A stretch of 64,000 nt of DNA from Pseudomonadota bacterium (GTDB lineage Bacteria; Pseudomonadota; Alphaproteobacteria; Micropepsales; Micropepsaceae), in assembly GCA_016201105.1 (NCBI GenBank), contig JACQDN010000009.1:1-64000 (forward strand), written 5' to 3'. The first letter of the stretch is position 1. Each line of letters begins with the position of its first letter. The notes beneath the pieces were generated by a model. The model saw only the letters and a program-made list of their open reading frames with translations, was not told the origin of the DNA and searched no databases. The position numbers and the translations under genes are program-made. This document shows positions 18,358 to 26,751 of the stretch, piece after piece.

Positions 18358-18392
18358 TTTAACCGGCTTTTGAAAATTCGTTATATTCTCAA
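18358..18392. promoter_or_regulatory. Possible promoter with operator-like inverted repeat in a 469-base divergent gap
   Basis: The gap 18125-18593 between two divergent exported-protein genes has no convincing gene. Within it, TTTAAC (18358-18363) and TATATT (18382-18387) are 18 bases apart, and TTGAAAAT / ATTCTCAA (18370-18377 and 18385-18392) form an 8-7-8 inverted repeat with one mismatch. This is compatible with a regulated promoter but is weak evidence. Confidence 0.3.
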
Positions 18393-18593
18393 AGAGATAG
18401 GTACCCCCTCGGGTTGAGCGGCCCGGCTTTGCAACATTGGTGCGGAAGCCACAACCCTGTGTTTCGCCAGCAAAAACTGGGCGGTGGCCTACCTTTCCGC
18501 GACCTGCAGTGCTAAAACCCCCTGGGTCGAACTGGGGTCCGGGCAGGACGCGCCAGCTGAGACTGTTTGAAGCTCTGGGTGAGGGAAGTATCG

Positions 18594-18848
18594 ATGAAAC
18601 GTTCTGCGATTTCGCTTCTGTGCGCGGCGATGATGGTTGCGGCTCCGATGTCGGCGCTGGCGGCCAGCCAAACGTCTTCGACGTCTTCCACGAAGCCGCT
18701 GCCGGCCGGTCCCTCCGCCGGTGTGCAACGAGCCGGGCGCAATGCCGGGCCTATCCATCATGTGCCGGTCTTCCGCCAAGGTTCTGGCACAGTCATGGGC
18801 ACGATCACCACGACGACGACGACCACAACGACAACGACCGTTCCGTAA
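18594..18848 (+). CDS. Small exported protein with a poly-threonine tail
   Basis: An 84-residue protein of unknown function. GAGGGAAG lies six bases before the ATG at 18594. Residues 1-23 are a Sec signal peptide (MKRSAISLLCAAMMVAAPMS, then ALA). The mature part is Ser/Thr/Pro-rich and ends in an uninterrupted run of threonines before Val-Pro. The Thr run is encoded by ACC/ACG alternation that resembles a trinucleotide microsatellite. A strong terminator follows. Its divergent neighbour also encodes a low-complexity exported protein. Confidence 0.7.
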   Translation: MKRSAISLLCAAMMVAAPMSALAASQTSSTSSTKPLPAGPSAGVQRAGRNAGPIHHVPVFRQGSGTVMGTITTTTTTTTTTTVP

Positions 18849-18876
18849 GCGGTTCACGTCCGATCGAATTTGCGAG

Positions 18877-18904
18877 CCGGCCGCGTAAGCGGCCGGTTTT
18901 AATT
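18877..18904 (+). terminator. Rho-independent terminator of the poly-Thr protein gene
   Basis: An 8-bp GC stem (18877-18884 with 18889-18896) with the stable loop GTAA is followed by TTTTAATTT. Confidence 0.85.
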
Positions 18905-19008
18905 TGTGTGTCTGCCATTTTTGGGCCTGCCGGCCGCATCTCGGAAGCAGCCGGTGGGACTCTCCAAAACGATCCGCTAGGCTGTCGCCAGAGCCTCGGG
19001 AGCGCGCC

Positions 19009-20196
19009 ATGGCCTATGTCGAAAACCGCATCGCACACGATGCCGATTCCCATTTGATGGAATTGACCGACTGTCTGGACGCCTTCCTTGATCCCAAATA
19101 CCGCGCCGCGTACGACGATTTGCCGAAGCTGAAGGCATGGCCGCGTGACGGAAAGCTGGTCCAGCACGCGAACAAATTGCACGACGATCCTGAATTCCGT
19201 GCCGGCAGCGACGAGAATATTCTGCTGCGCAAGAATTACGAAGCGCTTGGCTCTTTCCGCAAGAGCGATCGGCCGCGCGCACTCGATCTGCTTGGTTTTT
19301 CCAGTCAATTGATCTTCACCACATGGTGCCTGGGAAACTTCGGGATCGACGACAGCAATCCCGAACTCGCTTATGCCACGGCGCGGGCGCACAACCGCAT
19401 GATGGCGGATTTCTGCTCGGTGGATCGCCGCTTTCTCGGCACGGGTTATGTGCCGCTGTCCGATTTCGACCGCGCGATAAAAACGGCGCGCGAAGCGATC
19501 GCGCTCGGTTGCAAGGCGTTGTTGATTCCGTCGAAACCGCCCAAGACCCATTCGCCGAGTCACATTGCGTTCGAGCCGTTGTGGGCGGTGGCGCAGGAAG
19601 CGGGATTGCCGATTGTTTTCCACGTCGGCGGAGAAGAGAAACTCAATTCCGCCTACTTCAACAACGGCCTTCCGCGCGTGAAGGATTTTCACGGCGGCGA
19701 GGAGAACTTTACGTCCGTCAGCTATATGCCGATCGCCTATTCGGTGATGACCACGTTGGCCGCGCTCATCTTCGACGGCGTGCTCGATCGCTTCCCGAAA
19801 CTGAAGTTCGGTGCCATCGAACTCGGTGCCTCCTGGCTGCCGGGCTGGATGCGCAACATGGACTCCGCAGCGCACGCTTTCATCAAGAACGAGGAACGCC
19901 TGCAAAGACTCTCGGCGAGACCCTCGGAAATCGTGCGCCGACAGGTTCGCGTCACGCCCTATCCGCATGAGGACACGGGCTGGATCATCGCCAATTCTGG
20001 CGAGGAGGTTTGTCTCTTTTCCAGCGATTTCCCCCATGTCGAGGGCGGGCGCAATCCGCTCAAGCGATTCGACGATTCGCTGGCGGGCACCGGCACGCGC
20101 GCCGTAGAACGATTCTATGGCGACAACTTCACGGATTTGATGGGAGAGGGTCTGGCAGCCGATTTGCGTCGGCCTAAGTCAGCCGCCGCCGCCTAA
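19009..20196 (+). CDS. Amidohydrolase-related (amidohydrolase_2) family protein
   Basis: A 395-residue TIM-barrel metal hydrolase or decarboxylase. ATG at 19009 has GGGAG upstream and begins MAYVENRIAHDADSHLME, where DADSH takes the place of the metal-binding HxH. Other family landmarks are PIVFHVGGEEKL and FSSDFPHVEGG near the C-terminus (the metal-site Asp). Members act on cyclic acids, for example ACMSD-type decarboxylases; the substrate here is unknown. It stands alone, with no obvious operon partner. Confidence 0.88.
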   Translation: MAYVENRIAHDADSHLMELTDCLDAFLDPKYRAAYDDLPKLKAWPRDGKLVQHANKLHDDPEFRAGSDENILLRKNYEALGSFRKSDRPRALDLLGFSSQLIFTTWCLGNFGIDDSNPELAYATARAHNRMMADFCSVDRRFLGTGYVPLSDFDRAIKTAREAIALGCKALLIPSKPPKTHSPSHIAFEPLWAVAQEAGLPIVFHVGGEEKLNSAYFNNGLPRVKDFHGGEENFTSVSYMPIAYSVMTTLAALIFDGVLDRFPKLKFGAIELGASWLPGWMRNMDSAAHAFIKNEERLQRLSARPSEIVRRQVRVTPYPHEDTGWIIANSGEEVCLFSSDFPHVEGGRNPLKRFDDSLAGTGTRAVERFYGDNFTDLMGEGLAADLRRPKSAAAA

Positions 20197-20481
20197 TCCG
20201 TGGCCTTAAAGCCACAGACGCAGGGAACAAAAATCGCTGTAATTTCATGCAAATGACGCAAATTCGGCCCTGCCCAACGCGGCAGCGAAGATTTCCGTGT
20301 TTAATCAAGGGGTTTTTGCGCGCGCCCCGCTCAGCGGCCTGCAAGTCTTCATAAAACCTTTTGTTTTCTTGGACTTCTGCAACATTGCCACCCTTGCGCA
20401 TTGGATTTTCGCAGACTAGAAACGGCTAAACGCGTGCTTTGCATGGCGTTTCGGGACATTTGGGGAATAGGAGCGGTGCTC

Positions 20482-20634
20482 ATGCGTGAAGTTCATTCGA
20501 CCGTTGAAAATTCGATCGAAGGCGTGAGTGCGCGCAAGCGTCAGGCGTGGGAGCAGCCCCGCCTCAAGCGTCTTGCAACCGAAGATGCGGAACTGCGCCG
20601 CCACGGTTCGCCGGATCTGACCGTCAACTCCTGA
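20482..20634 (+). CDS. 50-residue peptide with leader-like WxxPxLxxL motif
   Basis: A very short gene with AGGAG nine bases before the ATG at 20482 and a strong terminator 24 bases after its stop. The product starts MREVHSTVENSIEG and continues KRQAWEQPRLKRLATEDAEL to SPDLTVNS. The aromatic-x-x-Pro-x-Leu-x-x-Leu pattern resembles the leader motif of lasso-type and related small modified peptides of proteobacteria, but there is no maturation enzyme in the window and the C-terminus does not match a lasso core. It may instead be a small regulatory protein. A self-contained transcription unit supports it as a real gene. Confidence 0.6.
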   Translation: MREVHSTVENSIEGVSARKRQAWEQPRLKRLATEDAELRRHGSPDLTVNS

Positions 20635-20658
20635 ATTTTTCGCGGATTGAATTTGCTC

Positions 20659-20690
20659 GCCCGGGACGAAAGTCCCGGGCGTTTGCGTTT
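20659..20690 (+). terminator. Rho-independent terminator after the small peptide gene
   Basis: A perfect 9-bp stem (20659-20667 with 20672-20680, loop GAAA) is followed by GTTTGCGTTT. It lies between the peptide gene and the convergent subtilase gene. Confidence 0.85.
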
Positions 20691-20722
20691 CTGCGAGCTG
20701 CCGAAACTGGGGAAATCGAGGT

Positions 20723-23233
20723 CTAGAAATTGATCTTGGCGCGGGAGAGCACCGAGAGGGAATCCTGGCCTTCCTGGCCTCCGAGGTTCATCTGATAGCC
20801 AGCATTGGCTTGCAGAGCCAAAGCGCCGTCCAGGAAAGTTGTGACATAGCCCAGCTCGAAATCCGTCTGCTGGGATTTGCTGACCAACGAGACTTTCTCG
20901 TCCTGGAAATTTGGCGCGCCGGCTGCGTCCAGGCCGGTCACGGCGCGCAGGATGGCATCGCCGTCAAAGATCTGGACAGGGCGCGAAACGGCGAGCCCGA
21001 GCGAATCGCCTTCATCGAACAGGCCGTGCTTGGCGACAGCGATCCCATAGGAACGACTGTGCAGCGCGTCGGCTTGTGTGAACAGCGCGCCTGGCTTGAG
21101 ATTGAGTTTCGTGATGCCTTCGCTGTAGGCGATGGTTGTTACCCAGCCGCCGCCAAAGCCGATGCGGGTTGAAACGCCCAGCGCGCTGGTGTCTGCGCTA
21201 TCGGCGACGGCAAGAAGTCCAGACGTGAGCCCGCCCAAAACGCCGTTGCGTTCGCTTGTCTGCGACGCCACGAGCCCCACGCCGCCCCAATCCGCAAAGT
21301 CCCAGTTGAGGCTTGCTACGCTGGACTGGGCTTGCCGCTGATCGACGCCGTAACGGTCTCCTTCGATCTGCGCGAGATAAGAGAAAACGGGAACTTCGAA
21401 ATCGGAACTGAAGCGGGAAAGCGAAGTCTCGGCCAGACGCAGATGCAGATCGTCCTCGAGATCGATCGTCGCCCCGACATAGTTGCCGCCACCGGTCAGG
21501 TTTGCATAAGGCGAGTTGACGCCCGAAGCAGAAAGGAAGAGGCCGTCATAAGCCACGCTCGTTCCCGCATCGTAGGCGTTGAAGCGTCCCGCCATGTCGG
21601 TGTGCAAGCCGAGATTGAGCTCCATGCCCGGAGCGACATTGGCCGTGAGATCCAGGTTGTGCACATCGACCTGATGATGATCGGCAGTGCGCAATTCGCC
21701 TGAGAGTAGAGCAGGTGTCGTCTTGTCGCTGGCGTAGCCGGTGGCCGTCAGCTGGCCGACGGGGCTCTGAATCGCGAATGCGAAGGGCGAGAAGGAAACG
21801 AACTGGCTTTCGGTCAGGGCGAATATCGGATCGAAACCGCGATTGACGACGGATTTCGTCAAATCGGTCTTGAAGTCGCGCCCGAAGGCATCGAACAGGA
21901 TAGCATCGCGCATCAGCGTGCTGTTCGTGATGCCCGCCGACAGCGGACCGCTCACAACCGGCACCGTCATGAACGTCATGCTCGAGGGTTCGGAGGGATT
22001 TGGCGCCGAGGTCACCGTCCCCACAGCGGCCATCGCGCGCGTGATATCGACCGCGCCGCGGCCGTAGGTGTTGTCCACGCCGGCGGGTCCCACGTCGTCA
22101 GTTGTCGAAAAGATGATGCTGGCGATTTTCGCGCCCGTCAGGTTTGGCCACTGCCCTTTGATGACCGCCGCCACCCCGGCAACATAAGGCGATGCCATCG
22201 AGGTGCCGGAGAGATAACCGTAAGCCGCGCTGGTGCTCGTCCCGTTTCCGACGGACGACCAGATATCGTAGCCCGGCGCGACGACGAAATAGTCGCGCAT
22301 GCAATAGGTGTTTCTGCCGGATCTCTGGCAGGTCGTGCTGGGGATTTGGCTGAAGTAGGCGATCTGGCCGTAGCCGTTCACACCGCCTTTTCCCGTTGCC
22401 CCGACGACGATCATCGAGCCGCGGATGCCGTCGGTGAGGGCCGCGCCCGCCAGATAGCCGCTCGCCGCCACCGTATTGCCGGCATTGCCCGCAGCAACGA
22501 CGAGCAATCCGCCTTTGCTGGCAATCGTCTTCAGCGCCGAAGTGTCGGCGGACGTCACCACGGGACCTGCGATCGACACGTTGATAATCGTCGCGCCGTG
22601 CGAGAAGGCCCACGAGATGCCTTGTGTGATCCCATCGCACGACGTGCCGAAAGACTGACATACCTTTACGGGGAGAATGTTGGCGAGCGGGGCAATGCCG
22701 GTGTTGGTTCCGGCAGCGATCCCGGCCACATGTGTTCCATGGGTGATATTGGTGGGATAGACGCCGAGATCGCCGCCGACCTGATCGTTCGCGCTTTGAC
22801 AATCGTTGACGCTGCTGACGATGCACCAGCCTGAAAGAATACGGCCCGTGAACTCTGGATTGTTGAGGTCGATTCCGGAATCGACGATGCCGATGATGAC
22901 ACCGGCGCCCTTCGCGTGAAAATCCCAGCCAAAGGTCGTAGCCGCGATGTGGGCGGCCGTATCGCACCAGCCCGCCGTGTCAGGACAGCTTCCCGGCGTC
23001 AGGAAGGCGGGCGATCCGAGGTTGAAAATTCCCAGCGAACGTTCTGATCCTTGCGCGGCGTTCCGCTCGCGAACGCCATAAAGCGCTCCATGGCTGGCGA
23101 CGGAAGGGGAAACGGACACCGCATCGAGTTTCAGCGAATCGCGATCGAGACCGTGGAACACGCGTTCAGCCAGGGCGGGACTCGCAAGTCCGGCCAGCAG
23201 CAACGACACAACAAGAAGCGTTCTTCCCCGCAT
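20723..23233 (-). CDS. Subtilisin-like (S8) serine protease with probable C-terminal outer-membrane barrel
   Basis: An 836-residue exported protease. Residues 1-22 are a signal peptide (ending ALAE). The S8 domain carries the triad in IVDSGIDLNNPEF, HGTHVAGIAAGT and GTSMASPYVAGVA. After about residue 430 the sequence becomes a set of alternating amphipathic strands of roughly 280 residues and ends in RAKINF, with the terminal phenylalanine typical of outer-membrane beta-barrels. Architecture and length fit an autotransporter-type subtilase that displays or releases its protease domain. There is no adjacent secretion system. It converges on the small peptide gene. Confidence 0.9.
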   Translation of the reverse strand: MRGRTLLVVSLLLAGLASPALAERVFHGLDRDSLKLDAVSVSPSVASHGALYGVRERNAAQGSERSLGIFNLGSPAFLTPGSCPDTAGWCDTAAHIAATTFGWDFHAKGAGVIIGIVDSGIDLNNPEFTGRILSGWCIVSSVNDCQSANDQVGGDLGVYPTNITHGTHVAGIAAGTNTGIAPLANILPVKVCQSFGTSCDGITQGISWAFSHGATIINVSIAGPVVTSADTSALKTIASKGGLLVVAAGNAGNTVAASGYLAGAALTDGIRGSMIVVGATGKGGVNGYGQIAYFSQIPSTTCQRSGRNTYCMRDYFVVAPGYDIWSSVGNGTSTSAAYGYLSGTSMASPYVAGVAAVIKGQWPNLTGAKIASIIFSTTDDVGPAGVDNTYGRGAVDITRAMAAVGTVTSAPNPSEPSSMTFMTVPVVSGPLSAGITNSTLMRDAILFDAFGRDFKTDLTKSVVNRGFDPIFALTESQFVSFSPFAFAIQSPVGQLTATGYASDKTTPALLSGELRTADHHQVDVHNLDLTANVAPGMELNLGLHTDMAGRFNAYDAGTSVAYDGLFLSASGVNSPYANLTGGGNYVGATIDLEDDLHLRLAETSLSRFSSDFEVPVFSYLAQIEGDRYGVDQRQAQSSVASLNWDFADWGGVGLVASQTSERNGVLGGLTSGLLAVADSADTSALGVSTRIGFGGGWVTTIAYSEGITKLNLKPGALFTQADALHSRSYGIAVAKHGLFDEGDSLGLAVSRPVQIFDGDAILRAVTGLDAAGAPNFQDEKVSLVSKSQQTDFELGYVTTFLDGALALQANAGYQMNLGGQEGQDSLSVLSRAKINF

Positions 23234-23366
23234 ACCCCTAAGGCCATCCCAACCCCGAGCCCCAGCGAGGCTCTCACGGGAATCTTAACACAGGCCTCCG
23301 CCGGCCGGTTCAATTTGTCGATGAATTTCCGGGTTGAAGGGTGGCTATCACCCGAAAAGTCGAACT

Positions 23367-23567
23367 CTAGCGGTGCCGGCCAGCCTCAACCGGCCCGGCG
23401 GCAGCATCCTTAAGCAGGTTTTGAAGCGTCCGAGCCGGGTGTTGGCTTGCAAGCTCGGCCCGAAGCTCTGTCCACTTTGCCGTGTCGAAACGGGACGCGA
23501 TGGCCCCCGGATGAAGGACCGCAAAGGCAATTGCAATGCCGGTAAAGGCGCGCAGGAGGGTACCCAT
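23367..23567 (-). CDS. Possible small exported protein, hypothetical
   Basis: A 66-residue reading frame in the 411-base gap between the subtilase and the XRE regulator. It starts with ATG and an N-terminal hydrophobic stretch (LLRAFTGIAIAFAVLHPG) followed by a charged, helical region (FDTAKWTELRAELASQ). The ribosome-binding site is weak. No family recognised. The remainder of the gap shows no other gene or strong structure. Confidence 0.3.
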   Translation of the reverse strand: MGTLLRAFTGIAIAFAVLHPGAIASRFDTAKWTELRAELASQHPARTLQNLLKDAAAGPVEAGRHR

Positions 23568-23644
23568 GTCTTGCCCCGGGACAAAGCCGAAGGTTGCGAT
23601 GGGTCCACTGCAAGAATTGCCGCAAGAATTCAGAGCGGGTGATT

Positions 23645-24025
23645 TCAGAGTACTGGCGAGAGGGCCTTGAGCAATTTGAGCGCTTGCCTGCGGGCTTCTG
23701 GTGTTTTGATCAGAAGATAGGTTTGCAGCAGCTCGATCCCCTCAGCCGTCGCCGCAAAGGATAGCAAGTCGCCGGCGCCGCGGGCTTTGACTTCGGGCTT
23801 GGCGTAGTACTCGAAGAAATAGGAGATCGGCAGGTTCAGTAGGCGGGAGAGTTCCAGCAGGGTCCCCGCACTGATGCGGTTGGTGCCGTTTTCGTATTTC
23901 TGCACCTGTTGATAGCTCGTATGGATCGCGCGACCGAGCGCGTGCTGGCTGAGCCCAGCCTCTCGGCGTGCGGCCGCCAGACGCCTGCCAACATACTTAT
24001 CGACTTCGCTTGCCGATCTCGGCAT
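23645..24025 (-). CDS. XRE-family transcriptional regulator
   Basis: A 126-residue protein with an N-terminal helix-turn-helix (residues about 12-66): RREAGLSQHALGRAI, then SYQQVQKYENGTNRISAG. The C-terminal part from residue 70 is a helical extension typical of the small XRE regulators common in alphaproteobacteria. It is 34 bases downstream of the LysR-type gene, same strand, so the two may be cotranscribed. Targets are unknown. Confidence 0.9.
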   Translation of the reverse strand: MPRSASEVDKYVGRRLAAARREAGLSQHALGRAIHTSYQQVQKYENGTNRISAGTLLELSRLLNLPISYFFEYYAKPEVKARGAGDLLSFAATAEGIELLQTYLLIKTPEARRQALKLLKALSPVL

Positions 24026-24059
24026 ATCAATCCTTCAAACCTGCGAAATATTCGCCGCT

Positions 24060-25046
24060 TTACGGCCTGCTTCGCGGCCGCCGCTTGCCGGCCACATCCT
24101 TCGTCAATCGCGCAATATGAGCCTTCAACATATCACGCCATTGCGGCGTGGGCAGATGAAACGCTTCGCTGAACCACGGCAACTCCTGACGATTGAAAAC
24201 TGCATCTTTAAGAAAGTTGATCGTCTTTCGCACCGCGGGTTTGCTGCCCGCATCCCGCTCGTAGCACACGAAAACCGGAGACTGAAAGTGCAATTGCGGC
24301 AGAATGGGCGTCAGCCGCGGATCTACGGATGCGGCATATGTGGGCAGCAAGCTTATTCCCGCTCCGGCCCGAACGCACTCGCCAAGAGCAATGCTGGAAT
24401 TGGTAAATAGCGCTGCTTTGTTCGACAGCCCCGCCCAAAAGGCGAGCGTGCCTTTCTCCGTTAAGGCCAAAGAGAGATCCAAAATGCGGTGATGAGCCAA
24501 ATCTTCCGGTGAACTGGGCGTGCCGTGAACGCTGATGTATTCGGGCGAGGCGAACAAAATAAAGTGAAGATCGCCGAGTCGTACCGCAATGTTGTTGGGC
24601 TCCATCTGCTCTTGATACTGAATCTGAAGATCGAACAGCGGCTTCTTGGAGGCGCCGCGATCGTGCGTGATGAATAGCTTCAGTTCGATATTCGGATTCA
24701 TCGCCAAGAAACTGGGCATAAAGCGCGGCATCCAGCCAGCGCCCAGCCCATCGCCGATGCCGAGCTTGCAGGTGCCTTCCACATTTGTCGTCGCATCCCG
24801 CGCGAGGCTCACCGCCCGGCCCAACGAAAATTCCGCGGCGCTCGCATGGTTAAGAACGCGTTCGCCTTCGGAGGTCAATTCGGCCCCGCGTGTGTTGCGG
24901 TCGAACAGCTTGGCGCCAATGGCCGCTTCAAGGCGCGCAATGCGCCTGCTGACGGCGGGCTGCGTGAGCGAAAGTTCCCGCGCCGCGCGCGTGTAGCTTC
25001 CTACCCGTGCCACGGTCGTGAACACGCGAAAATCGTCCCAGTCCAA
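24060..25046 (-). CDS. LysR-family transcriptional regulator
   Basis: A regulator of about 328 residues. The winged HTH is near the N-terminus (DDFRVFTTVARVGSYTRAA, then LTQPAVSRRIARLE), followed by a substrate-binding domain. LysR proteins usually begin a few residues before the WDD[LF]RxF motif; a TTG at 25046 with GAGAGG six bases upstream fits that, whereas the frame stays open to a TTG at 25088. It is divergent from the GNAT gene at 25204, the usual layout for a LysR gene and its target. The C-terminus carries a basic tail (KRRPRSRP). Confidence 0.88.
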   Translation of the reverse strand: MDWDDFRVFTTVARVGSYTRAARELSLTQPAVSRRIARLEAAIGAKLFDRNTRGAELTSEGERVLNHASAAEFSLGRAVSLARDATTNVEGTCKLGIGDGLGAGWMPRFMPSFLAMNPNIELKLFITHDRGASKKPLFDLQIQYQEQMEPNNIAVRLGDLHFILFASPEYISVHGTPSSPEDLAHHRILDLSLALTEKGTLAFWAGLSNKAALFTNSSIALGECVRAGAGISLLPTYAASVDPRLTPILPQLHFQSPVFVCYERDAGSKPAVRKTINFLKDAVFNRQELPWFSEAFHLPTPQWRDMLKAHIARLTKDVAGKRRPRSRP

Positions 25047-25203
25047 AATCCGCCTCTCTGGCAATTGGTCGATTCCGGAATGCCCCAATAAGAAATTAAC
25101 GACTTTTTTTCACAGCGCCACAACCCAAAGCTCCTTGTGGCAAGTGCGAATCATTGCGCACCAAAGAAAAGAAGCGCGTGGGGCAACGAAGGGGGCAGAC
25201 GAT

Positions 25204-26400
25204 ATGACCGGCGTGGGGGCAGAGCCGGCCAGTAAGGCCAGCAAAAACTCGCTTAATCCTTGGGTTTCTCATTGCGATGGCGGCACCATCTTTGTCCGCC
25301 GCCTGCGCGAAGACGAACTGGAGCAGGCGGCGAGCATCACCTACGAGCAATTGTCGGCATCCGTTGCGGCCAAGGACGTCGCCAAACGGGTGCTTCGACA
25401 CAATGGCGAATCGTTCTGGGGCGTTTACCGGGCCGACGACGAGCAGGGCAGCAATGCCAGGCTCGCGGGCTATCTGAGCATGCTGATGCTCAATGCCGCA
25501 GGATTGGCGGCGCTCAAGTCGGGCTTCTTCGACGCACAATCGCCATTGCTCGAACACCTGGCTGCGGACGGGGAGCCCGCCGAAGCGATCTATCTGTGGT
25601 CGATCATCGCCAAGAAATTGGGTGCGATCTCCATTGCGATGGTCGCCAAAGCGATGGGCTCGTCCTATGCCGGGCTCACGCTTTACGCAACGGCAGCCAG
25701 TGAAGCGGGCTTGCGCACCATCAAAGGCTTCGGATTCAAAGCCGAAGCCGAGGGCAGGGAGGGGCTCGGCGATCTTTTTCGGCTCGACCGTTCGTCCGGT
25801 ACATCGGGCGAAGCCAAACCGCGCCGCGCCAACCCTTGGAACGCGCGGTTCAAGACGAGCGTCGCACGCTCCTCCGATGAAGTGGAAAAGGCCCTCGCCA
25901 TCCGCGCGGCGGTGTTCATGCTCGAGCAGAGCTGTCCGTATGACGAGGAGTTCGACGGCAACGATCGTACCGGCTCGCACATCATCGGTTATGTCGACGG
26001 CGAACCGGCCGCCACGATCCGCATTCGCTACTTCGCCGATTTCGTGAAGCTTGAACGGCTCGCGGTCCTGCCGCGTTTCCGCCGCACGCTCATCGCGAAA
26101 GAAGTGATCGAAGCCGCGGTGAACTTCTGCCGCCGCAAAGGCTATCGCACCATCTACGGCCATGCGCAGAAACGGCTGGTGCCGTTCTGGACGCGGTTCG
26201 GCTTTCAGCCGCTCGCGAAAAACTACCGGCTGATTTTTTCCGATCACGAATATGTCGAGATGTGGGGCGAGGTCGATCCGCATCCCAACCCGCTCACCAT
26301 GCACAGCGACCCCTATGTGCTGGTGCGACCCGAAGGCTATTGGGACGAACCGGGCGCGCTCGACCGATCGGCCGCTCGTCCCGTCACCAGCCCGTACTAA
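25204..26400 (+). CDS. Double-GNAT acyltransferase-like protein
   Basis: A 398-residue protein. ATG at 25204 follows AAGGGGG by eight bases; the frame is open upstream without support. The C-terminal half is a clear GNAT fold (IIGYVDGEPAATIRIRYF, LERLAVLPRFRRTLIAKEV, HAQKRLVPFWTRFGFQPL). The N-terminal half (about residues 25-200) looks like a degenerate second GNAT-like domain. The layout is like N-acyl amino acid or autoinducer synthases in outline, but the acyl acceptor cannot be inferred. It is divergent from a LysR regulator and 20 bases ahead of a short helical protein. Confidence 0.8.
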   Translation: MTGVGAEPASKASKNSLNPWVSHCDGGTIFVRRLREDELEQAASITYEQLSASVAAKDVAKRVLRHNGESFWGVYRADDEQGSNARLAGYLSMLMLNAAGLAALKSGFFDAQSPLLEHLAADGEPAEAIYLWSIIAKKLGAISIAMVAKAMGSSYAGLTLYATAASEAGLRTIKGFGFKAEAEGREGLGDLFRLDRSSGTSGEAKPRRANPWNARFKTSVARSSDEVEKALAIRAAVFMLEQSCPYDEEFDGNDRTGSHIIGYVDGEPAATIRIRYFADFVKLERLAVLPRFRRTLIAKEVIEAAVNFCRRKGYRTIYGHAQKRLVPFWTRFGFQPLAKNYRLIFSDHEYVEMWGEVDPHPNPLTMHSDPYVLVRPEGYWDEPGALDRSAARPVTSPY

Positions 26401-26420
26401 GGCCCGTTTTGAGGATGACC

Positions 26421-26666
26421 ATGGTCAAACGTTCCACCTCGCCGCCAGAACTTGAGACCTTCAAGAATCTGCTCGAGGCCGATGCGGCGCTCTTTCAGGC
26501 TGCGAACCGCCTTCGTAGCTTGGAGCTGGAAGAATATGCGCTTCGCGTCGACGAAGTGCGCGAGACGATTGCCGATGAATTCGGCGCGATCCAATCGGCG
26601 GTCTACAAGAAGATTTCCCGCTCAGCGCGGTCGGCCCAAACGCGGCTGCGCGCCAGAATGAATTGA
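26421..26666 (+). CDS. Small helical protein, hypothetical
   Basis: An 81-residue cytoplasmic protein of unknown function. ATG at 26421 has GAGG six bases before it (a second ATG at 26415 is too close). The sequence is highly charged and predicted helical (FKNLLEADAALFQAANRLRS, then LELEEYALRVDEVRETI), ending in an Arg-rich tail. It follows the double-GNAT gene by 20 bases and is closed by a strong terminator, so it is likely the second gene of that transcript. Confidence 0.6.
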   Translation: MVKRSTSPPELETFKNLLEADAALFQAANRLRSLELEEYALRVDEVRETIADEFGAIQSAVYKKISRSARSAQTRLRARMN

Positions 26667-26686
26667 CCCTCGTGCTCTGAAAGTGT

Positions 26687-26727
26687 GAAGCCCGTCCGCG
26701 AAGGGCGCGGACGGGCTTCGTCTTTTT
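26687..26727 (+). terminator. Strong rho-independent terminator
   Basis: A perfect 14-bp stem (26687-26700 with 26706-26719, loop AAGGG) is followed by GTCTTTTT. It ends the GNAT/helical-protein transcript. Confidence 0.92.
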
Positions 26728-26751
26728 CCCACCATTATGCGTGAAAGGTGT

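Noticed and set aside
20482-20634. Complete lasso-peptide cluster
   Set aside because: No B or C maturation genes or transporter nearby, and no Gly-x(6-8)-Asp/Glu core at the C-terminus.
25096-26304. 402-codon open frame on the - strand over the double-GNAT gene
   Set aside because: Shadow of a gene with clear GNAT motifs and a good ribosome-binding site.
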